The notes: generated by a model not told the origin, from the letters alone. A stretch of DNA of 64,000 nucleotides from Psychrobacter sp. GP33 (GCF_014119005.1 NZ_JACGYX010000001.1:310001-374000); one strand, 5' to 3'. Counted from the first letter of the stretch, positions 39,587-50,458 are shown. Translations and numbers: made by a program.

Positions 39587-41260
39587 TTAAAGCAGCCAGT
39601 CAATCGGTAGCCATGACATGATGGTCAGCCAAACATGATCAACGACATCAACGCGGGGCTCGCTATCGTAAACAACCTTTTTACCATATTCAACTGTATG
39701 CCACTGTAGCTTGTCATTATCAACCAGCTTGACCTCATAAGCCTGATTTAGCAAATCCTCACTGAGCGCTTCATGCAGCTGCTGGGCGAGTTCATTGTCA
39801 TTAATAATGACACCCATTTCTGTATTGATATTAGCAGAACGGGGGTCAACGTTATATGAGCCAACAAAGACTTGATTGTCATCAACGGCAAAGGTCTTAG
39901 CATGTAAGCTGGTAGAAGATTGACTGCGTGCTTTCCACAGTTTATTCTCACGTTTTTCTTCGCTTGCTGTCGATTTTAACTCATAAATTTTGATACCAGC
40001 ACGCAGCATTTTTGGTCGCCATTGACTGTAACCGGAATGTACGGCGGTCACGTCAGTGGCGTCAAAGGAGTTGGTTAAAATTTTAATTTCAACCCCAGAG
40101 TTTGCCAGCTTCACTAATGTATTGACCCCATCATTGGTTGGCACAAAATAGGATGAGATAATGGTTAACTGTTTGGTTGGTGTGCCCAAAAGAGTGCGCA
40201 GCTGCTGCACTAAATTGGTTTGTGCAGGGACATTTTTAGTCAGTTTGCCCACGTCATCACTTAAAAACTGCATATCTGTCCAGCGAAACGGTACGCGTCT
40301 ATTCAGCAAGTCAGAATCAATTGAGGAGTCTTCAATCGCTTCTTTATACACCGTTAAGCTGCTACGCGTATTATTTTTTTCGTTTTCATATAACTTATCC
40401 AAACCTTTTAAAAAGTCTGTTGTTTCGCCTTTATTCAGCGTTGCCAGCGTTTCAATATCAAAAGAGATGGGCGCTGACCAATAACTATTAAAACTGTTGT
40501 CGATATCTGCCACTACTTTACCAATCAGTAATACATCTAAATCGGCAAATTGACTGTTTTGACTATTGCTGAGGTACTCATCACCAATATTACGTCCACC
40601 AATAATGGTAATTTGTTTATCAAAGGTCATGCTTTTATTATGCATACGCCGATTGATACGCGGTAGCCCAGTTACAAAGTTTAGCGCTTGAAATTTGCGG
40701 TGCATTAAAGGGTTAATAATGCGCACGGCAATATTAGGGTGACTGGAGAAACGCAATAAATGCTGATCAAACGCGGCACTGTTATTAAAATCATCCAATA
40801 GTAAGCGAACAATCACCCCGCGCTCAGCCGCGTCCCATAAATCTTTTAATAATAGTTGTCCTGCTTGGTCATCATGCCAAATATAGTATTGCGCATCGAT
40901 ATTACCAGATGCCATGCCAGCTAAAATACTGCGTGAAGCAAATGCATTTGCCCCTGTGACAATGGGATGATAACCGGATAAGTCAGGATGAATCTCATTT
41001 TGTGCACTAATTGCAGTCACGAGATCCATTTTTGATGGCTTACTATTTTCAGTATTTTTGATATTTTTAGTTTGGGTAGTCGCGCGCTGTACAAGCTTAA
41101 CATTGTCTTGCTGGTACAAGTCATTTACCCGCGCTGAGAGCTGCTGGCTGGCAGGTAAATGCGGCTGTTTGGGTAGCACTTGACAGGCAGTTAAGCTTAA
41201 AGCTAACCCAAGTGTCAAACTTATCGATAAGCTGCTTGAGTCTAGATTTAACATCGACAT
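39587..41260 (-). CDS. Phospholipase D/cardiolipin synthase family lipoprotein
   Basis: This 557-residue protein begins with a lipoprotein signal ending LSLTAC (Cys26). Two HKD motifs are present: HNKSMTFD at 207-214 followed by GGRNIGDEY, and HAKTFAVDD at 453-461 followed by GSYNVDPRS. The GGRNIGDEY/NVDPRSA pair resembles ClsC-type cardiolipin synthases, although ClsC usually lacks a lipoprotein signal. It likely acts on phospholipids from the periplasmic side. It stands alone with its own terminator. Confidence 0.85.
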   Translation of the reverse strand: MSMLNLDSSSLSISLTLGLALSLTACQVLPKQPHLPASQQLSARVNDLYQQDNVKLVQRATTQTKNIKNTENSKPSKMDLVTAISAQNEIHPDLSGYHPIVTGANAFASRSILAGMASGNIDAQYYIWHDDQAGQLLLKDLWDAAERGVIVRLLLDDFNNSAAFDQHLLRFSSHPNIAVRIINPLMHRKFQALNFVTGLPRINRRMHNKSMTFDKQITIIGGRNIGDEYLSNSQNSQFADLDVLLIGKVVADIDNSFNSYWSAPISFDIETLATLNKGETTDFLKGLDKLYENEKNNTRSSLTVYKEAIEDSSIDSDLLNRRVPFRWTDMQFLSDDVGKLTKNVPAQTNLVQQLRTLLGTPTKQLTIISSYFVPTNDGVNTLVKLANSGVEIKILTNSFDATDVTAVHSGYSQWRPKMLRAGIKIYELKSTASEEKRENKLWKARSQSSTSLHAKTFAVDDNQVFVGSYNVDPRSANINTEMGVIINDNELAQQLHEALSEDLLNQAYEVKLVDNDKLQWHTVEYGKKVVYDSEPRVDVVDHVWLTIMSWLPIDWLL

Positions 41261-41787
41261 AAGTGGGGATGACCTTTATAAGCTTGATGGGGGTCTACAG
41301 TAGAAAAAATACTCTATCGTAAAAACCATCTAAAATAGGCGTACAATAATGGGGCACATGAGTGTTGATAGTTGAGCAGCTTCACTATTTTTCTTTATAT
41401 CTTTATAATAGTGGTATAAAAAATAGGTAGTGAACAGTAGCGGTAATAAAAAGCAGTGTTAAGTGCTAATGAGTAATATAGGGACTGGTATCGGGTGGTA
41501 AGCTTATCAGGTGTAATGAAATCTGCCTATTAAAAATACGTTATTTTTCTTAGTTTTAAATTTATTCTAGACCTTTGCCCACTCTTAATTTAACTTTATA
41601 ATATCAATTAAAAGGAATGGTTAGCAGGTGTCGGAAAGAATAGAGCGTGATATCATCATCTAAGTTAAAGAAGTAGATTAGCTTTCATAAGAAATTAATA
41701 ATTCTTACTAATCGTCTTTTATAAAAAAATTTATTAATAGTCATTTAATATCGTTAATAATATATTACTAATAACAATGGAATCGTC
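41261..41787. other. Divergent intergenic region upstream of metZ
   Basis: 527 very AT-rich bases holding promoters for the phospholipase D gene and metZ. I see no SAM riboswitch and no clear regulator site. Confidence 0.35.
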
Positions 41788-43065
41788 ATGAGTCAGTCGA
41801 ATGTGAAGGAAGATAATAATATAGGTAGCGGATTGGATGCAAATTGGCGTTCTGATACGCTAGATTTAGGACTCGATTATGGCATGCAAACCATTGCTGT
41901 TCGTGCAGGGCAACACCGTACCGATGAGGGCGAGCATTCTGAGCCGATCTTTACTACTAGCTCGTATGTTTATAACTCAGCTGCTGATGCAGCTGCTCAC
42001 TTTGATGGAACTAAAACGGGTAATGTCTATTCCCGTCATACCAATCCAAGCGTACGTACCTTTGAGCGCCGTCTAGCTGCGCTAGAAAATGGCGAGCGTG
42101 CAGTAGCGACTGCGTCTGGAATGGGTGCGATTTTGACCATGTGCTTAGCTTATCTCAAAGCTGGTGATCATTTATTGGCCGCAAACCAATTATTCGGTTC
42201 ATCGATTGGTTTGTTTAATAACTATATGGCAAAGTATGGGGTTGAGGTCAGCTATGTGGATTGCTTTGACAATGACGCATGGGCAAATGCTGTGCAGCCG
42301 AATACCAAAGTAATTTACTGCGAAAGCCCTAGCAATCCACTCGCGCAGATTTGTGATATTGGTTTTTTAAGTCAGTTGTGTAAAGCCAACGATATTTTAT
42401 TGGTGGTAGATAATTGCTTCGGTACGCCAGCGCTCCAGCGTCCATTAGATTTGGGCGCGGATATCGTGATTCATTCTGCAACCAAATATTTAGATGGTCA
42501 GGGTCGGGTGCTTGGTGGGGCGTTGGTTGGTAATGATAAGCTTATGCAAGAGGCGTTTACAGTTGTGCGCTCAGGCGGTATCAGTATGAGTCCGTTTAAT
42601 GCATGGGTGTTTACCAAGGGGCTTGAGACGCTCAAATTGCGTATGCAAGCTCATTGTAATAATGCCAATCAAGTTGCGCAGTTTTTAGTTAATCATCCTA
42701 ATGTTAGTAAAGTCCATTTCTCAGGATTGACCGACCATCCGTCGCATGAATTGACCAAGCGTCAGCACCATATGAAGGACGGCTTTGGGGCAATTATGGG
42801 TTTCGAAGTCAAAGGCAAAGGTGATCACGATCCAAAATCTGCGGCTTGGCACGTCATAGATGCTACGCGTATGGTTTCTATCACTAATAACTTAGGCGAT
42901 GCGAAAACGACTATTACGCATCCAGCAACCACGACTCATTTCCGCTTAACGCCGCAAGAACGAGCTCAGGCTGGTGTTGAAGACGGTCTCATCCGTTTGT
43001 CGATTGGTTTAGAAGATGTAGAAGATATTATCAAAGATTTGGCACGCGGTTTAGACAGCTTGTAA
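41788..43065 (+). CDS. metZ: O-succinylhomoserine sulfhydrylase MetZ
   Basis: This 425-residue Cys/Met metabolism PLP enzyme has PLP Lys233 in IHSATKYLDGQGRVLGG, a YSRHTNPSVRTFERRLAALE substrate segment, and ASGMGAI for phosphate binding. The DGQGRVLGG form points to MetZ rather than MetB or MetY. It makes homocysteine from O-succinylhomoserine and sulfide. GGAA precedes the ATG. Confidence 0.92.
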   Translation: MSQSNVKEDNNIGSGLDANWRSDTLDLGLDYGMQTIAVRAGQHRTDEGEHSEPIFTTSSYVYNSAADAAAHFDGTKTGNVYSRHTNPSVRTFERRLAALENGERAVATASGMGAILTMCLAYLKAGDHLLAANQLFGSSIGLFNNYMAKYGVEVSYVDCFDNDAWANAVQPNTKVIYCESPSNPLAQICDIGFLSQLCKANDILLVVDNCFGTPALQRPLDLGADIVIHSATKYLDGQGRVLGGALVGNDKLMQEAFTVVRSGGISMSPFNAWVFTKGLETLKLRMQAHCNNANQVAQFLVNHPNVSKVHFSGLTDHPSHELTKRQHHMKDGFGAIMGFEVKGKGDHDPKSAAWHVIDATRMVSITNNLGDAKTTITHPATTTHFRLTPQERAQAGVEDGLIRLSIGLEDVEDIIKDLARGLDSL

Positions 43066-43166
43066 AGTTATCGGTATAATCACGAATAGTATTTTTATTT
43101 TATACTTAATATTATTGATTTTTACTGTATTATTTTTATATTTTAACTTCCTTATAAGAGACAATT

Positions 43167-43496
43167 ATGAATATTCAAGCCTTGATGCAACAAGCACAAA
43201 CCATGCAGAAGAAAGTTGAAGCCAATGTTGAGACGGCAAAAAAAGATTTGGCTAATAAAGAAGTACACGCAGAATCAGGAAGTGGTTTAGTCAAAGTCAC
43301 TATGACAGGTCGCCATGTGGTTAAGCGTTTAAGTATCGATCCAAGCTTATTAGAAGATGAGCCGGATATGATTGAAGATTTAATTGCTGCGGCAATCAAT
43401 GATGCAGTACGTCAAGCTGATGAATTATATGAACAAACCATGGCTGGCGCGACTTCAGGAATGGGTCTGCCACCAGGTATGCAAGGTTTATTCTAA
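43167..43496 (+). CDS. ybaB: YbaB/EbfC nucleoid-associated protein
   Basis: This 109-residue protein has an N-terminal helix with many Gln and Lys, the core [22 protein letters not shown], and a [16 protein letters not shown] tail, a standard YbaB. It binds DNA as a dimer. It lies upstream of recR as usual, but dnaX, the common third partner, is absent; metZ takes its place. Confidence 0.95.
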   Translation: MNIQALMQQAQTMQKKVEANVETAKKDLANKEVHAESGSGLVKVTMTGRHVVKRLSIDPSLLEDEPDMIEDLIAAAINDAVRQADELYEQTMAGATSGMGLPPGMQGLF

Positions 43497-43531
43497 CCCT
43501 TAATTTATAATAAGCATGACATATTGACGTA

Positions 43532-43571
43532 AAAAATGGGGTTGTTATCTATAGGATATGACCCCATTTTT
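43532..43571 (+). terminator. Terminator between ybaB and recR
   Basis: AAAAATGGGGT (43532-43542) pairs with ACCCCATTTTT (43561-43571) across an 18-base loop, ending in T. Confidence 0.8.
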
Positions 43572-43647
43572 ATAGGTACAATTTTAGATTTTACTGCTTA
43601 CTTTTTCATACAATCTAAAAATTATACTACCTATAAAGGAAGTTATT

Positions 43648-44241
43648 TTGCTTACAGCCAAATTTGATCAGCTCGTCAAACAGCTGCGTATTTTACCGGG
43701 TGTTGGTCAAAAGAGCGCCCAACGTATGGCACTTCATTTACTCACCAAAAAACGCCCACAAGGCATGGCACTTGCCCAAGCCCTTGATGAAGCGATGCGC
43801 GATATCGTCGAATGCCAGCGCTGTCATAGCTTTAGTGATCATAGTATCTGTCCATTATGCCAAGACCCAAGGCGTGACGACAACTTATTGTGCGTGGTTG
43901 AGACCGCCGCTGATGTGATGGCGATTGAGCAGACCGCAGGTTACCGTGGTCGCTATTTTGTGCTAGGTGGTCACCTATCACCAATTGATGGTATTAGTGC
44001 AGATGATTTAAACATTGCGCAGCTGGTCTGGCGAGTTAAGCAAGAGCCCGTTGAGGAGCTGATACTGGCAACTGGAACAACAGTTGAAGGGCAGACGACT
44101 GCACATTTTATTAGTGAAGCTGTGAGTCGGCATGTCAATAAAGTTACCCGTCTGGCACAAGGTGTACCCATGGGCGGCGAGCTTGAATACCTTGATAGTA
44201 TGACTTTAGGGCAAGCATTGCAGAACCGGTCATTTTTATAA
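43648..44241 (+). CDS. recR: Recombination protein RecR
   Basis: This 197-residue protein starts at TTG with AAGGAAG before it. It has an N-terminal helix-hairpin-helix ([13 protein letters not shown]), zinc finger Cys56, Cys59, Cys68, Cys71, then a Toprim domain beginning [15 protein letters not shown]. It works with RecO and RecF in gap repair. A terminator separates it from ybaB. Confidence 0.96.
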   Translation: MLTAKFDQLVKQLRILPGVGQKSAQRMALHLLTKKRPQGMALAQALDEAMRDIVECQRCHSFSDHSICPLCQDPRRDDNLLCVVETAADVMAIEQTAGYRGRYFVLGGHLSPIDGISADDLNIAQLVWRVKQEPVEELILATGTTVEGQTTAHFISEAVSRHVNKVTRLAQGVPMGGELEYLDSMTLGQALQNRSFL

Positions 44242-44439
44242 AAGTTCAGTTTTTATAGTAAATAACGGTTTGCCATTTTATACTCTGACATTGCTATAAT
44301 TAATCTCTTAGCATTTTTTATTTCCTAAAATTGTTGACTACTTATCATTTTTTAGCGCTGATTGATGAAGAATAATAGCTACTGTTATTGAGTCATTTTT
44401 AGCGTTTCTCATCTTTTTATTTATGCAGGTATTTGCCCC

Positions 44440-45720
44440 GTGTCTGACCATTGTAATCCCATTCTTACCGCCAACCAGCCGTCTGTGTCAATCAGTACTG
44501 ATAATCACTCTTTTATGCCAGCAGAGCCAAATATTGATGTGCTGCTAGATGTGGCAGATGAAGTGCCAGTAACGTGGATAAGAGAGCAATATCAGCTTGA
44601 TGAAGTTATCAATGCTTTGGAAGGTTGCGGGCGTGTGGCGTTAGATACTGAATTTATTAAACGTGATACATATTATCCACGGTTGGCGCTGGTACAGTTG
44701 AATACGGGTGATCATATCTATTTGCTAGATGCGCCAAAGCTACAATTAACCGAACTTTGGCAAGCATTAATCAAAGTTGATGTGGCTATTTGGCACGCTT
44801 GTGGTGAAGACTTAGGTATTTTTTACTTACTATCAGGTTGTCCTCCACTGACTAATATCTTTGATACGCAAATTGCCCTGTCTTATTTGACTGGACAATT
44901 ACAAATGGGTTATCAGCAGGCACTTGATGATCAATTAGATATGCATATTGATAAAGAGCACAGTCAGTCTGATTGGCTTAGACGCCCATTGTCAGACGAG
45001 CAAGAGCAATACGCCATTGATGATGTGCGCTTTTTACCAGCATTGTATTTAAGTATTGAATACGAGCTTAAGTCGCAAGGGCTGTACGATTATGTGTGGG
45101 AGGACTGCCAGCTTTATGCTCATGAGTTGTATAAAGCTCAGAATGTCGAAGATGAAGATATGTACTTGACGATGGCAGACTATCGTTATACTTCAGAGCA
45201 GATGGCAATATTACAAGCAGTGGCAACATGGCGTGAAGCGCTGGCACGTTCTACTAACCAACCGCGTACTTTTGTGATTAAAAAGCAAGCGGTACGTGAG
45301 ATTATCACTGAAAAACCAAGTAATATGCGTGAGCTTGCTCATAAAACAACCATGCATCGCAGTATGCTACGATTGTATGGTGAAGAATTAATGGCGGTGA
45401 TTAATAAGGCAAAAATACTGTCGTCTGCTGAATATCCGCCTTGTCTATTGCCGCCTTATCGCTCAAAAAACAAAGTTTTATCAAAAGCGGTTGAAGGTAT
45501 CATTACTGAACATGCCAAGCAAATAGATGTGCCCGAAAATGTGCTTATGCGTAAGAAGTGGCTCGGTCAGTTATATGAAGTGATTGCTTTTGATCAAGGT
45601 CTATCGGCTTTACCCCAAGGATTACAAGGGTGGCGTTATGAGTGGGTTACTCAAACCTTAATTCCCGTGATTGAAGCCCATAAAAAAGAACTGCAACAAG
45701 GTATGGGCATTAACGTTTAA
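44440..45720 (+). CDS. rnd: Ribonuclease D
   Basis: This 426-residue protein starts at a GTG with AGGT upstream. DEDD exonuclease motifs VALDTEFIKRDTYYP, WHACGEDLGIF and a third with YAIDDVRFL are followed by two HRDC-like regions. It trims the 3' ends of stable RNAs. The N-terminus is about 50 residues longer than in E. coli; an ATG at codon 26 is an alternative. Its last 11 bases overlap the 3' end of the convergent hydrolase gene. The ycgL gene, a frequent partner, lies 7.5 kb away. Confidence 0.93.
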   Translation: MSDHCNPILTANQPSVSISTDNHSFMPAEPNIDVLLDVADEVPVTWIREQYQLDEVINALEGCGRVALDTEFIKRDTYYPRLALVQLNTGDHIYLLDAPKLQLTELWQALIKVDVAIWHACGEDLGIFYLLSGCPPLTNIFDTQIALSYLTGQLQMGYQQALDDQLDMHIDKEHSQSDWLRRPLSDEQEQYAIDDVRFLPALYLSIEYELKSQGLYDYVWEDCQLYAHELYKAQNVEDEDMYLTMADYRYTSEQMAILQAVATWREALARSTNQPRTFVIKKQAVREIITEKPSNMRELAHKTTMHRSMLRLYGEELMAVINKAKILSSAEYPPCLLPPYRSKNKVLSKAVEGIITEHAKQIDVPENVLMRKKWLGQLYEVIAFDQGLSALPQGLQGWRYEWVTQTLIPVIEAHKKELQQGMGINV

Positions 45721-46384
45721 ATTTGCCATTACTTAAAAAATATCCTGTCTGCTCAGCAACTGCCGGATCGACCAACATACCAGTATGCGATACTGGCATA
45801 ATTAAATGGTCAGTGGCAGTTTCAAGCTTAGTCTCCCTTAGATACACTGTGCCGTCATGCGTCAGATATTCATCAGGTAGAGGGCTGTTTTGCAGGCGCA
45901 GCTTGCGATTATGGTAGCCCAAAACCAATTGCCCCAAACCAAAAGGATGATTGCCAGCAATCACGCCCATAATGATATGCTCAGGTAATGGCGCAACCGT
46001 CCCATCTAAGGCATCGATATAGGATTGCCCCACGATAGCAGGAGCAAGTCGCCACATATAATCAGCACAAACACTGCCCAAATGCGGCGTTCCCAGCGTG
46101 ACGCAACGTCCAATCTGCCATTGCGGATAACTAACAAGAAAATCCCGAATAATTAGTCCGCCTAAACTATGACCCACTAAATCTATTGGCTGTTCAGGGT
46201 GATGATAGCGCTCAAGCCAATTATTTAGGCTTGCACTGCTCACCTTAATGCTGTCTCTTAAACTACGGTAGCCATATTGATACGTATCAAATCCTTGTAC
46301 CTGCAAGCGTTTGGCTAATGGACGCATTATAAAAGGCGCATGATGCAAACCGTGAAGCAGAATAACTGAGTTTTGTTGCTGCAT
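45710..46384 (-). CDS. Alpha/beta hydrolase (lipase-like)
   Basis: This 224-residue protein starts with VILLHGLHHAPFIMRPLAKRL, has nucleophile elbow GHSLGG near residue 80, and a His in MPVSHTGMLVDPAV near the end. The pattern is that of small lipase/PGAP1-like hydrolases. The reading frame ends inside the rnd 3' end (11-base overlap, convergent). The ribosome-binding site is weak. Substrate unknown. Confidence 0.83.
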   Translation of the reverse strand: MQQQNSVILLHGLHHAPFIMRPLAKRLQVQGFDTYQYGYRSLRDSIKVSSASLNNWLERYHHPEQPIDLVGHSLGGLIIRDFLVSYPQWQIGRCVTLGTPHLGSVCADYMWRLAPAIVGQSYIDALDGTVAPLPEHIIMGVIAGNHPFGLGQLVLGYHNRKLRLQNSPLPDEYLTHDGTVYLRETKLETATDHLIMPVSHTGMLVDPAVAEQTGYFLSNGKFKR

Positions 46385-46447
46385 AAGATAAACCAGAAAT
46401 TTATTTTAGTTAATTGTAGCATGAGGTTTTAAGAGTCATGAGTAATA

Positions 46448-46484
46448 AAAAACCGCCAAATCAGCAGCTGACTTGGCGGTTTTT
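46448..46484. terminator. Bidirectional terminator after gcvP
   Basis: AAAAACCGCCAA (46448-46459) pairs with TTGGCGGTTTTT (46473-46484), with an inner TCAG/CTGA stem. On the minus strand it stops the gcv transcript. Confidence 0.9.
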
Positions 46485-46564
46485 AACATTAAGTGAGTAT
46501 CGTTAAAATAAACTTCTATCTCATAGCAAATGCCATAATTACTGAAGATTATATTTACTAAAAC

Positions 46565-49462
46565 CTACATGTAGTTTTCGATACTTGGGCAAGAACACAT
46601 TAAGTTCTTATCACCGTAAACATCATCCACACGCGCCACACTTGGCCAGAACTTGTTTTTGCGAATATACGCTAATGGGAAGGCGGCCGTTTCGCGGCTG
46701 TATGGATACGCCCATTCGCCATCAGTAATCATCGCAGCAGTATGCGGTGCATTAACCAATGGATTGTTCTCTAGCGACCAGCCATCTGTACCAGCTTTCG
46801 CTTTTAAAGCTTCAGCTCTGATAGATTTGAGCGCATCGATAAAGCGATCAATCTCTTCTTTTGACTCAGATTCAGTTGGCTCAATCATCAAAGTACCGGC
46901 TACTGGAAAACTCATGGTTGGCGCGTGGAAGCCATAATCCATTAATCGTTTGGCAATATCAGTTTCGCTGATACCCGTCTCTTCTTTTAGAGGTCGAATA
47001 TCGATGATACATTCGTGCGCCACTTGACCATTTTTACCAGTGTAAAGAACAGGGTAGTCGTCTTTAAGTTTGGCAGCAACATAGTTGGCATTCAATAATG
47101 CAAGATTGGTTGACTCAAGCAGACCATCACGACCCATCATGGCGATATACATCCATGAGATTGGTAAGATACTTGCTGAACCATAAGGAGCGGCTGATAC
47201 TGCTGAACAATCTTTTTGAGCATTATGCACTGGGAATAGCTTATGATTTGCCATAAACGGTGCCAAATGCGCCTGCATACCGATAGGACCCATACCTGGA
47301 CCACCGCCGCCATGTGGAATACAGAAAGTTTTATGCAAGTTCATGTGCAGTACGTCTGCGCCCACGTCAGCGGGTTGCATGATCGCAACCTGTGCGTTCA
47401 TGTTCGCGCCATCCATATACACCTGACCACCGTGCTTATGGATCAGATCACAGATATCACGAATACCTTCTTCGAATACACCATGCGTTGATGGATAAGT
47501 AATCATCAATGCGCCAAGATTGTCGCTATGCTCTTCACATTTAGCGGTCAAATCAGCGATATCAACGTTACCATTGTCATCGGTTTTAACGACAACCACT
47601 TTCATGCCCATCATCATGGCTGTAGCAGGGTTGGTACCATGCGCAGACTGCGGAATTAAGCAGACATCACGATTCGTCTCGCCCAATGACTCATGATAAC
47701 GACGGATAGCAAGAATACCCGCATATTCACCAGAAGCGCCAGAGTTAGGCTGCATAGAAACATCATCAAAACCAGTAATGGCTTTCAATTGTTCTTGTAA
47801 GCCGTCAATCATCTCAATATAACCAGATACTTGGTCAACGGGTGCAAAAGGATGCACGTTAGCAAACTCAGGCCACGTGATAGGTAACATCTCACTGGTC
47901 GCATTTAGCTTCATAGTACAGCTACCGAGAGCAATCATACTACGGTTCATCGCCAAGTCTTTATCTTCAAGCGACTTTAAATAACGTAGCATTTCATGTT
48001 CGGTATGGTGCGAGTTAAATACAGGATGCGTTAAAATAGCATCAGTACGTAAATGTGCCGCATCAAGTGAAACAGTCGCCACTTTTGGTAAATCATGTGA
48101 CTTATTAATGAATAATTGAGTTAATACATTAAAGTCATTTTCATCACTGGTTTCACTAAAGGCAACGCTAATTTTAGTCTCACCCAAACGCCATAAGTTA
48201 TAACCAACATTATCAGCGTTTTCAAAAATCTGGGTCGCAAGTTTCTCTGAACCACAATCAACTACTACACTATCAAAGAACTGGTCATGAACGACGTTTA
48301 AATTATTATCGCCCGAAGTTCTGATGACTTCAGCGAACGCAGAAGCAAAAGCATGGATGCGAGTGGCAATGCGTTTTACGCCATTTGGACCATGATAAAC
48401 GGCATACATACCCGCAAGATTGGCTAGTAATACTTGAGAGGTACAAATGTTAGAGTTGGCTTTTTCGCGGCGGATATGCTGCTCGCGAGTTTGCAGTGCC
48501 ATACGTAGCGCGGTATTGCCTTGTGAATCTTTTGACACACCAATAATACGACCCGGTGCTGAACGCTTCGCTTTATCAGAAAATGCAAAGTAGGCGGCAT
48601 GTGGACCACCAAAGCCCATTGGAATACCAAAACGCTGTGTGCTACCTAATGCCACGTCTGCACCCATATCGGCAGGTGATTTTAGCAACACTAAGCTCAT
48701 GATGTCACTGACAACTGAAGTGTAAGTTTTCTTTTCTTTTACGGCACTGATAACGTCCGTTAAGTCTTTAACATCGCCCTCAGAACCAACGTATTGAAAT
48801 AGGGCACCAAAGTAGTCGCCAGATTTTGCTAATTCAAAATCACCAACGATCACGTCCCAACCGAAATATTTGGCACGCGTACGGATAACGTCTAGTGTTT
48901 GCGGATAAACGCGTTCATCAACGAAGAATTGATCAGATTTGCTTTTGCTCATACGCTTTGACATTGCCATTGCTTCAGCAGCGGCAGTTGCTTCGTCAAG
49001 TAATGATGCGCCAGCAAGCTCAAGACCTGTTAAGTCGATACAAACTTGTTGAAAGTTGAGCAAGGCTTCAAGGCGACCTTGAGCAATTTCAGCTTGGTAA
49101 GGCGTATAAGCGGTGTACCAGCCTGGATTTTCAAGGACGTTACGCTGAATAACAGCAGGCATACGTACTGGAGCGTAACCTTGACCGATATAGCTTTTGT
49201 TAACAGTGATGTTATCTGCCATCTCGCGCAGTTTTGCAAGCGCAGTATGCTCACTCATCGCTAATGGCAAATCAATCTCTTTTTTTAGACGAACGGCGTC
49301 AGGTACGGTAGCATTAATGAAGCTTGCCATATCATCATAACCAATCGCTTTTAGCATGTCGGCTTGTTTGTCATCATTAGAACCTAGATGACGATAAACG
49401 AATTCAGATTCATTAAATAGACCTTCGAAAGTATCAAGGGTCGGATTTTGAGAGGTAGACAT
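46565..49462 (-). CDS. gcvP: Glycine dehydrogenase (decarboxylating), P protein
   Basis: This 965-residue single-chain P protein has an N-terminal regulatory-type half and a C-terminal catalytic half with PLP Lys711 in MNLHKTFCIPHGGGGPG and the SGASGEYAG segment. It decarboxylates glycine and passes the aminomethyl group to GcvH. AAGGATT precedes the ATG. It is the last gene of the leftward gcvT, gcvH, nitroreductase, gcvP series. Confidence 0.97.
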   Translation of the reverse strand: MSTSQNPTLDTFEGLFNESEFVYRHLGSNDDKQADMLKAIGYDDMASFINATVPDAVRLKKEIDLPLAMSEHTALAKLREMADNITVNKSYIGQGYAPVRMPAVIQRNVLENPGWYTAYTPYQAEIAQGRLEALLNFQQVCIDLTGLELAGASLLDEATAAAEAMAMSKRMSKSKSDQFFVDERVYPQTLDVIRTRAKYFGWDVIVGDFELAKSGDYFGALFQYVGSEGDVKDLTDVISAVKEKKTYTSVVSDIMSLVLLKSPADMGADVALGSTQRFGIPMGFGGPHAAYFAFSDKAKRSAPGRIIGVSKDSQGNTALRMALQTREQHIRREKANSNICTSQVLLANLAGMYAVYHGPNGVKRIATRIHAFASAFAEVIRTSGDNNLNVVHDQFFDSVVVDCGSEKLATQIFENADNVGYNLWRLGETKISVAFSETSDENDFNVLTQLFINKSHDLPKVATVSLDAAHLRTDAILTHPVFNSHHTEHEMLRYLKSLEDKDLAMNRSMIALGSCTMKLNATSEMLPITWPEFANVHPFAPVDQVSGYIEMIDGLQEQLKAITGFDDVSMQPNSGASGEYAGILAIRRYHESLGETNRDVCLIPQSAHGTNPATAMMMGMKVVVVKTDDNGNVDIADLTAKCEEHSDNLGALMITYPSTHGVFEEGIRDICDLIHKHGGQVYMDGANMNAQVAIMQPADVGADVLHMNLHKTFCIPHGGGGPGMGPIGMQAHLAPFMANHKLFPVHNAQKDCSAVSAAPYGSASILPISWMYIAMMGRDGLLESTNLALLNANYVAAKLKDDYPVLYTGKNGQVAHECIIDIRPLKEETGISETDIAKRLMDYGFHAPTMSFPVAGTLMIEPTESESKEEIDRFIDALKSIRAEALKAKAGTDGWSLENNPLVNAPHTAAMITDGEWAYPYSRETAAFPLAYIRKNKFWPSVARVDDVYGDKNLMCSCPSIENYM

Positions 49463-49591
49463 AATAATCCTTGTTAGGGTTTATAATACAAGCAAAAAAT
49501 AAGATAAAAATTCACTATAAAAATGAGTAAAGCGTATAAAAAGTAAACCTAGCGTATATTAAATAGCTATGATTTAAACATCTAATATTAT

Positions 49592-50458
49592 TTAAATATG
49601 GTGCACGAACTGAGCTTGATCAAAACGGAACTGCGAGTTGTAAATACCATCATCAGCACGCTCACCCGCTGCAATCATCATAACAATATGATGATTCTCA
49701 CCTAAACTTAATAGTCGCTTCATGGCAGGCTCATCAAAACCGCCCATCGGGCAGCTATCAAAACCGTGTGCGCGAAAAGCTAACATCAGGTTTTCAGCAG
49801 CAAGTGATGTATTATTGGTCGCCCAGTTTTTAACGTCATCAAAAGTGTAATAAGGAGATTTAATCGGCCCTTTAACTTGTCTGATGGCTTGAGTTGCGCC
49901 CCATTTTGCTACTGAAATCACATTCATTGGTCCGCGCAAAAAGTCCATTGCTACAAGTTTAGTGTAGTAGTCTTTAACTTTCTTGGGTACTGGGGTATCA
50001 GGATATTCCCGCAAAACTTGCTGAGCATGATCATGCCAGATATCAGTACGTGCCACGACAGCAATCAATCGCGCTGCGGTTTCAGCTGCATTTTGATTCA
50101 TACAATTCTTAACGGCATATTTGCGTTTATCGGCACTGTCAATAACATAGAATTCCCAAGGTTGCAAATTGCTTGAGTTTGGTGCCAGCATCGCCAAGCG
50201 TAAGCAGTCTTCAAGCACTGCGTTTGGAATGGGCGTATTCGTAAAGCGCCGTATCGAACGACGTGATTCAACCACTTGACGAAACGCTTGTAATTGCGGT
50301 GTATTTACTGGTGTCGCCATGTCATCTAATACTTGCTCATCTCTTATAGGCTGTTTACTAGACACATCGACATTACTATCGACGTTATCTTCAGTTGTCT
50401 GCGAAGGATGGTTTTTAGTCGTATTGTGATAACTGGTATGAGGATCTGTTGATTTCAC
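49592..50458 (-). CDS. Nitroreductase family protein
   Basis: This 288-residue FMN-type nitroreductase has SRRSIRRFTNTPIP at 65-78, LAPNSSNLQPWEFYV, a NTSLAAENLMLAFRAHGFDSCPMGGFD core and a FMN contact near the C-end. It starts at a GTG with GGAG six bases before it; the first 55 residues are polar and absent from typical relatives. It lies between gcvH and gcvP on the same strand, an uncommon insertion. The reducible substrate is unknown. Confidence 0.85.
   Translation of the reverse strand: MKSTDPHTSYHNTTKNHPSQTTEDNVDSNVDVSSKQPIRDEQVLDDMATPVNTPQLQAFRQVVESRRSIRRFTNTPIPNAVLEDCLRLAMLAPNSSNLQPWEFYVIDSADKRKYAVKNCMNQNAAETAARLIAVVARTDIWHDHAQQVLREYPDTPVPKKVKDYYTKLVAMDFLRGPMNVISVAKWGATQAIRQVKGPIKSPYYTFDDVKNWATNNTSLAAENLMLAFRAHGFDSCPMGGFDEPAMKRLLSLGENHHIVMMIAAGERADDGIYNSQFRFDQAQFVHHI

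Noticed and set aside
41261..41787. SAM riboswitch upstream of metZ
   Set aside because: I looked for SAM-I and SAM-II core motifs in the metZ leader and saw none.
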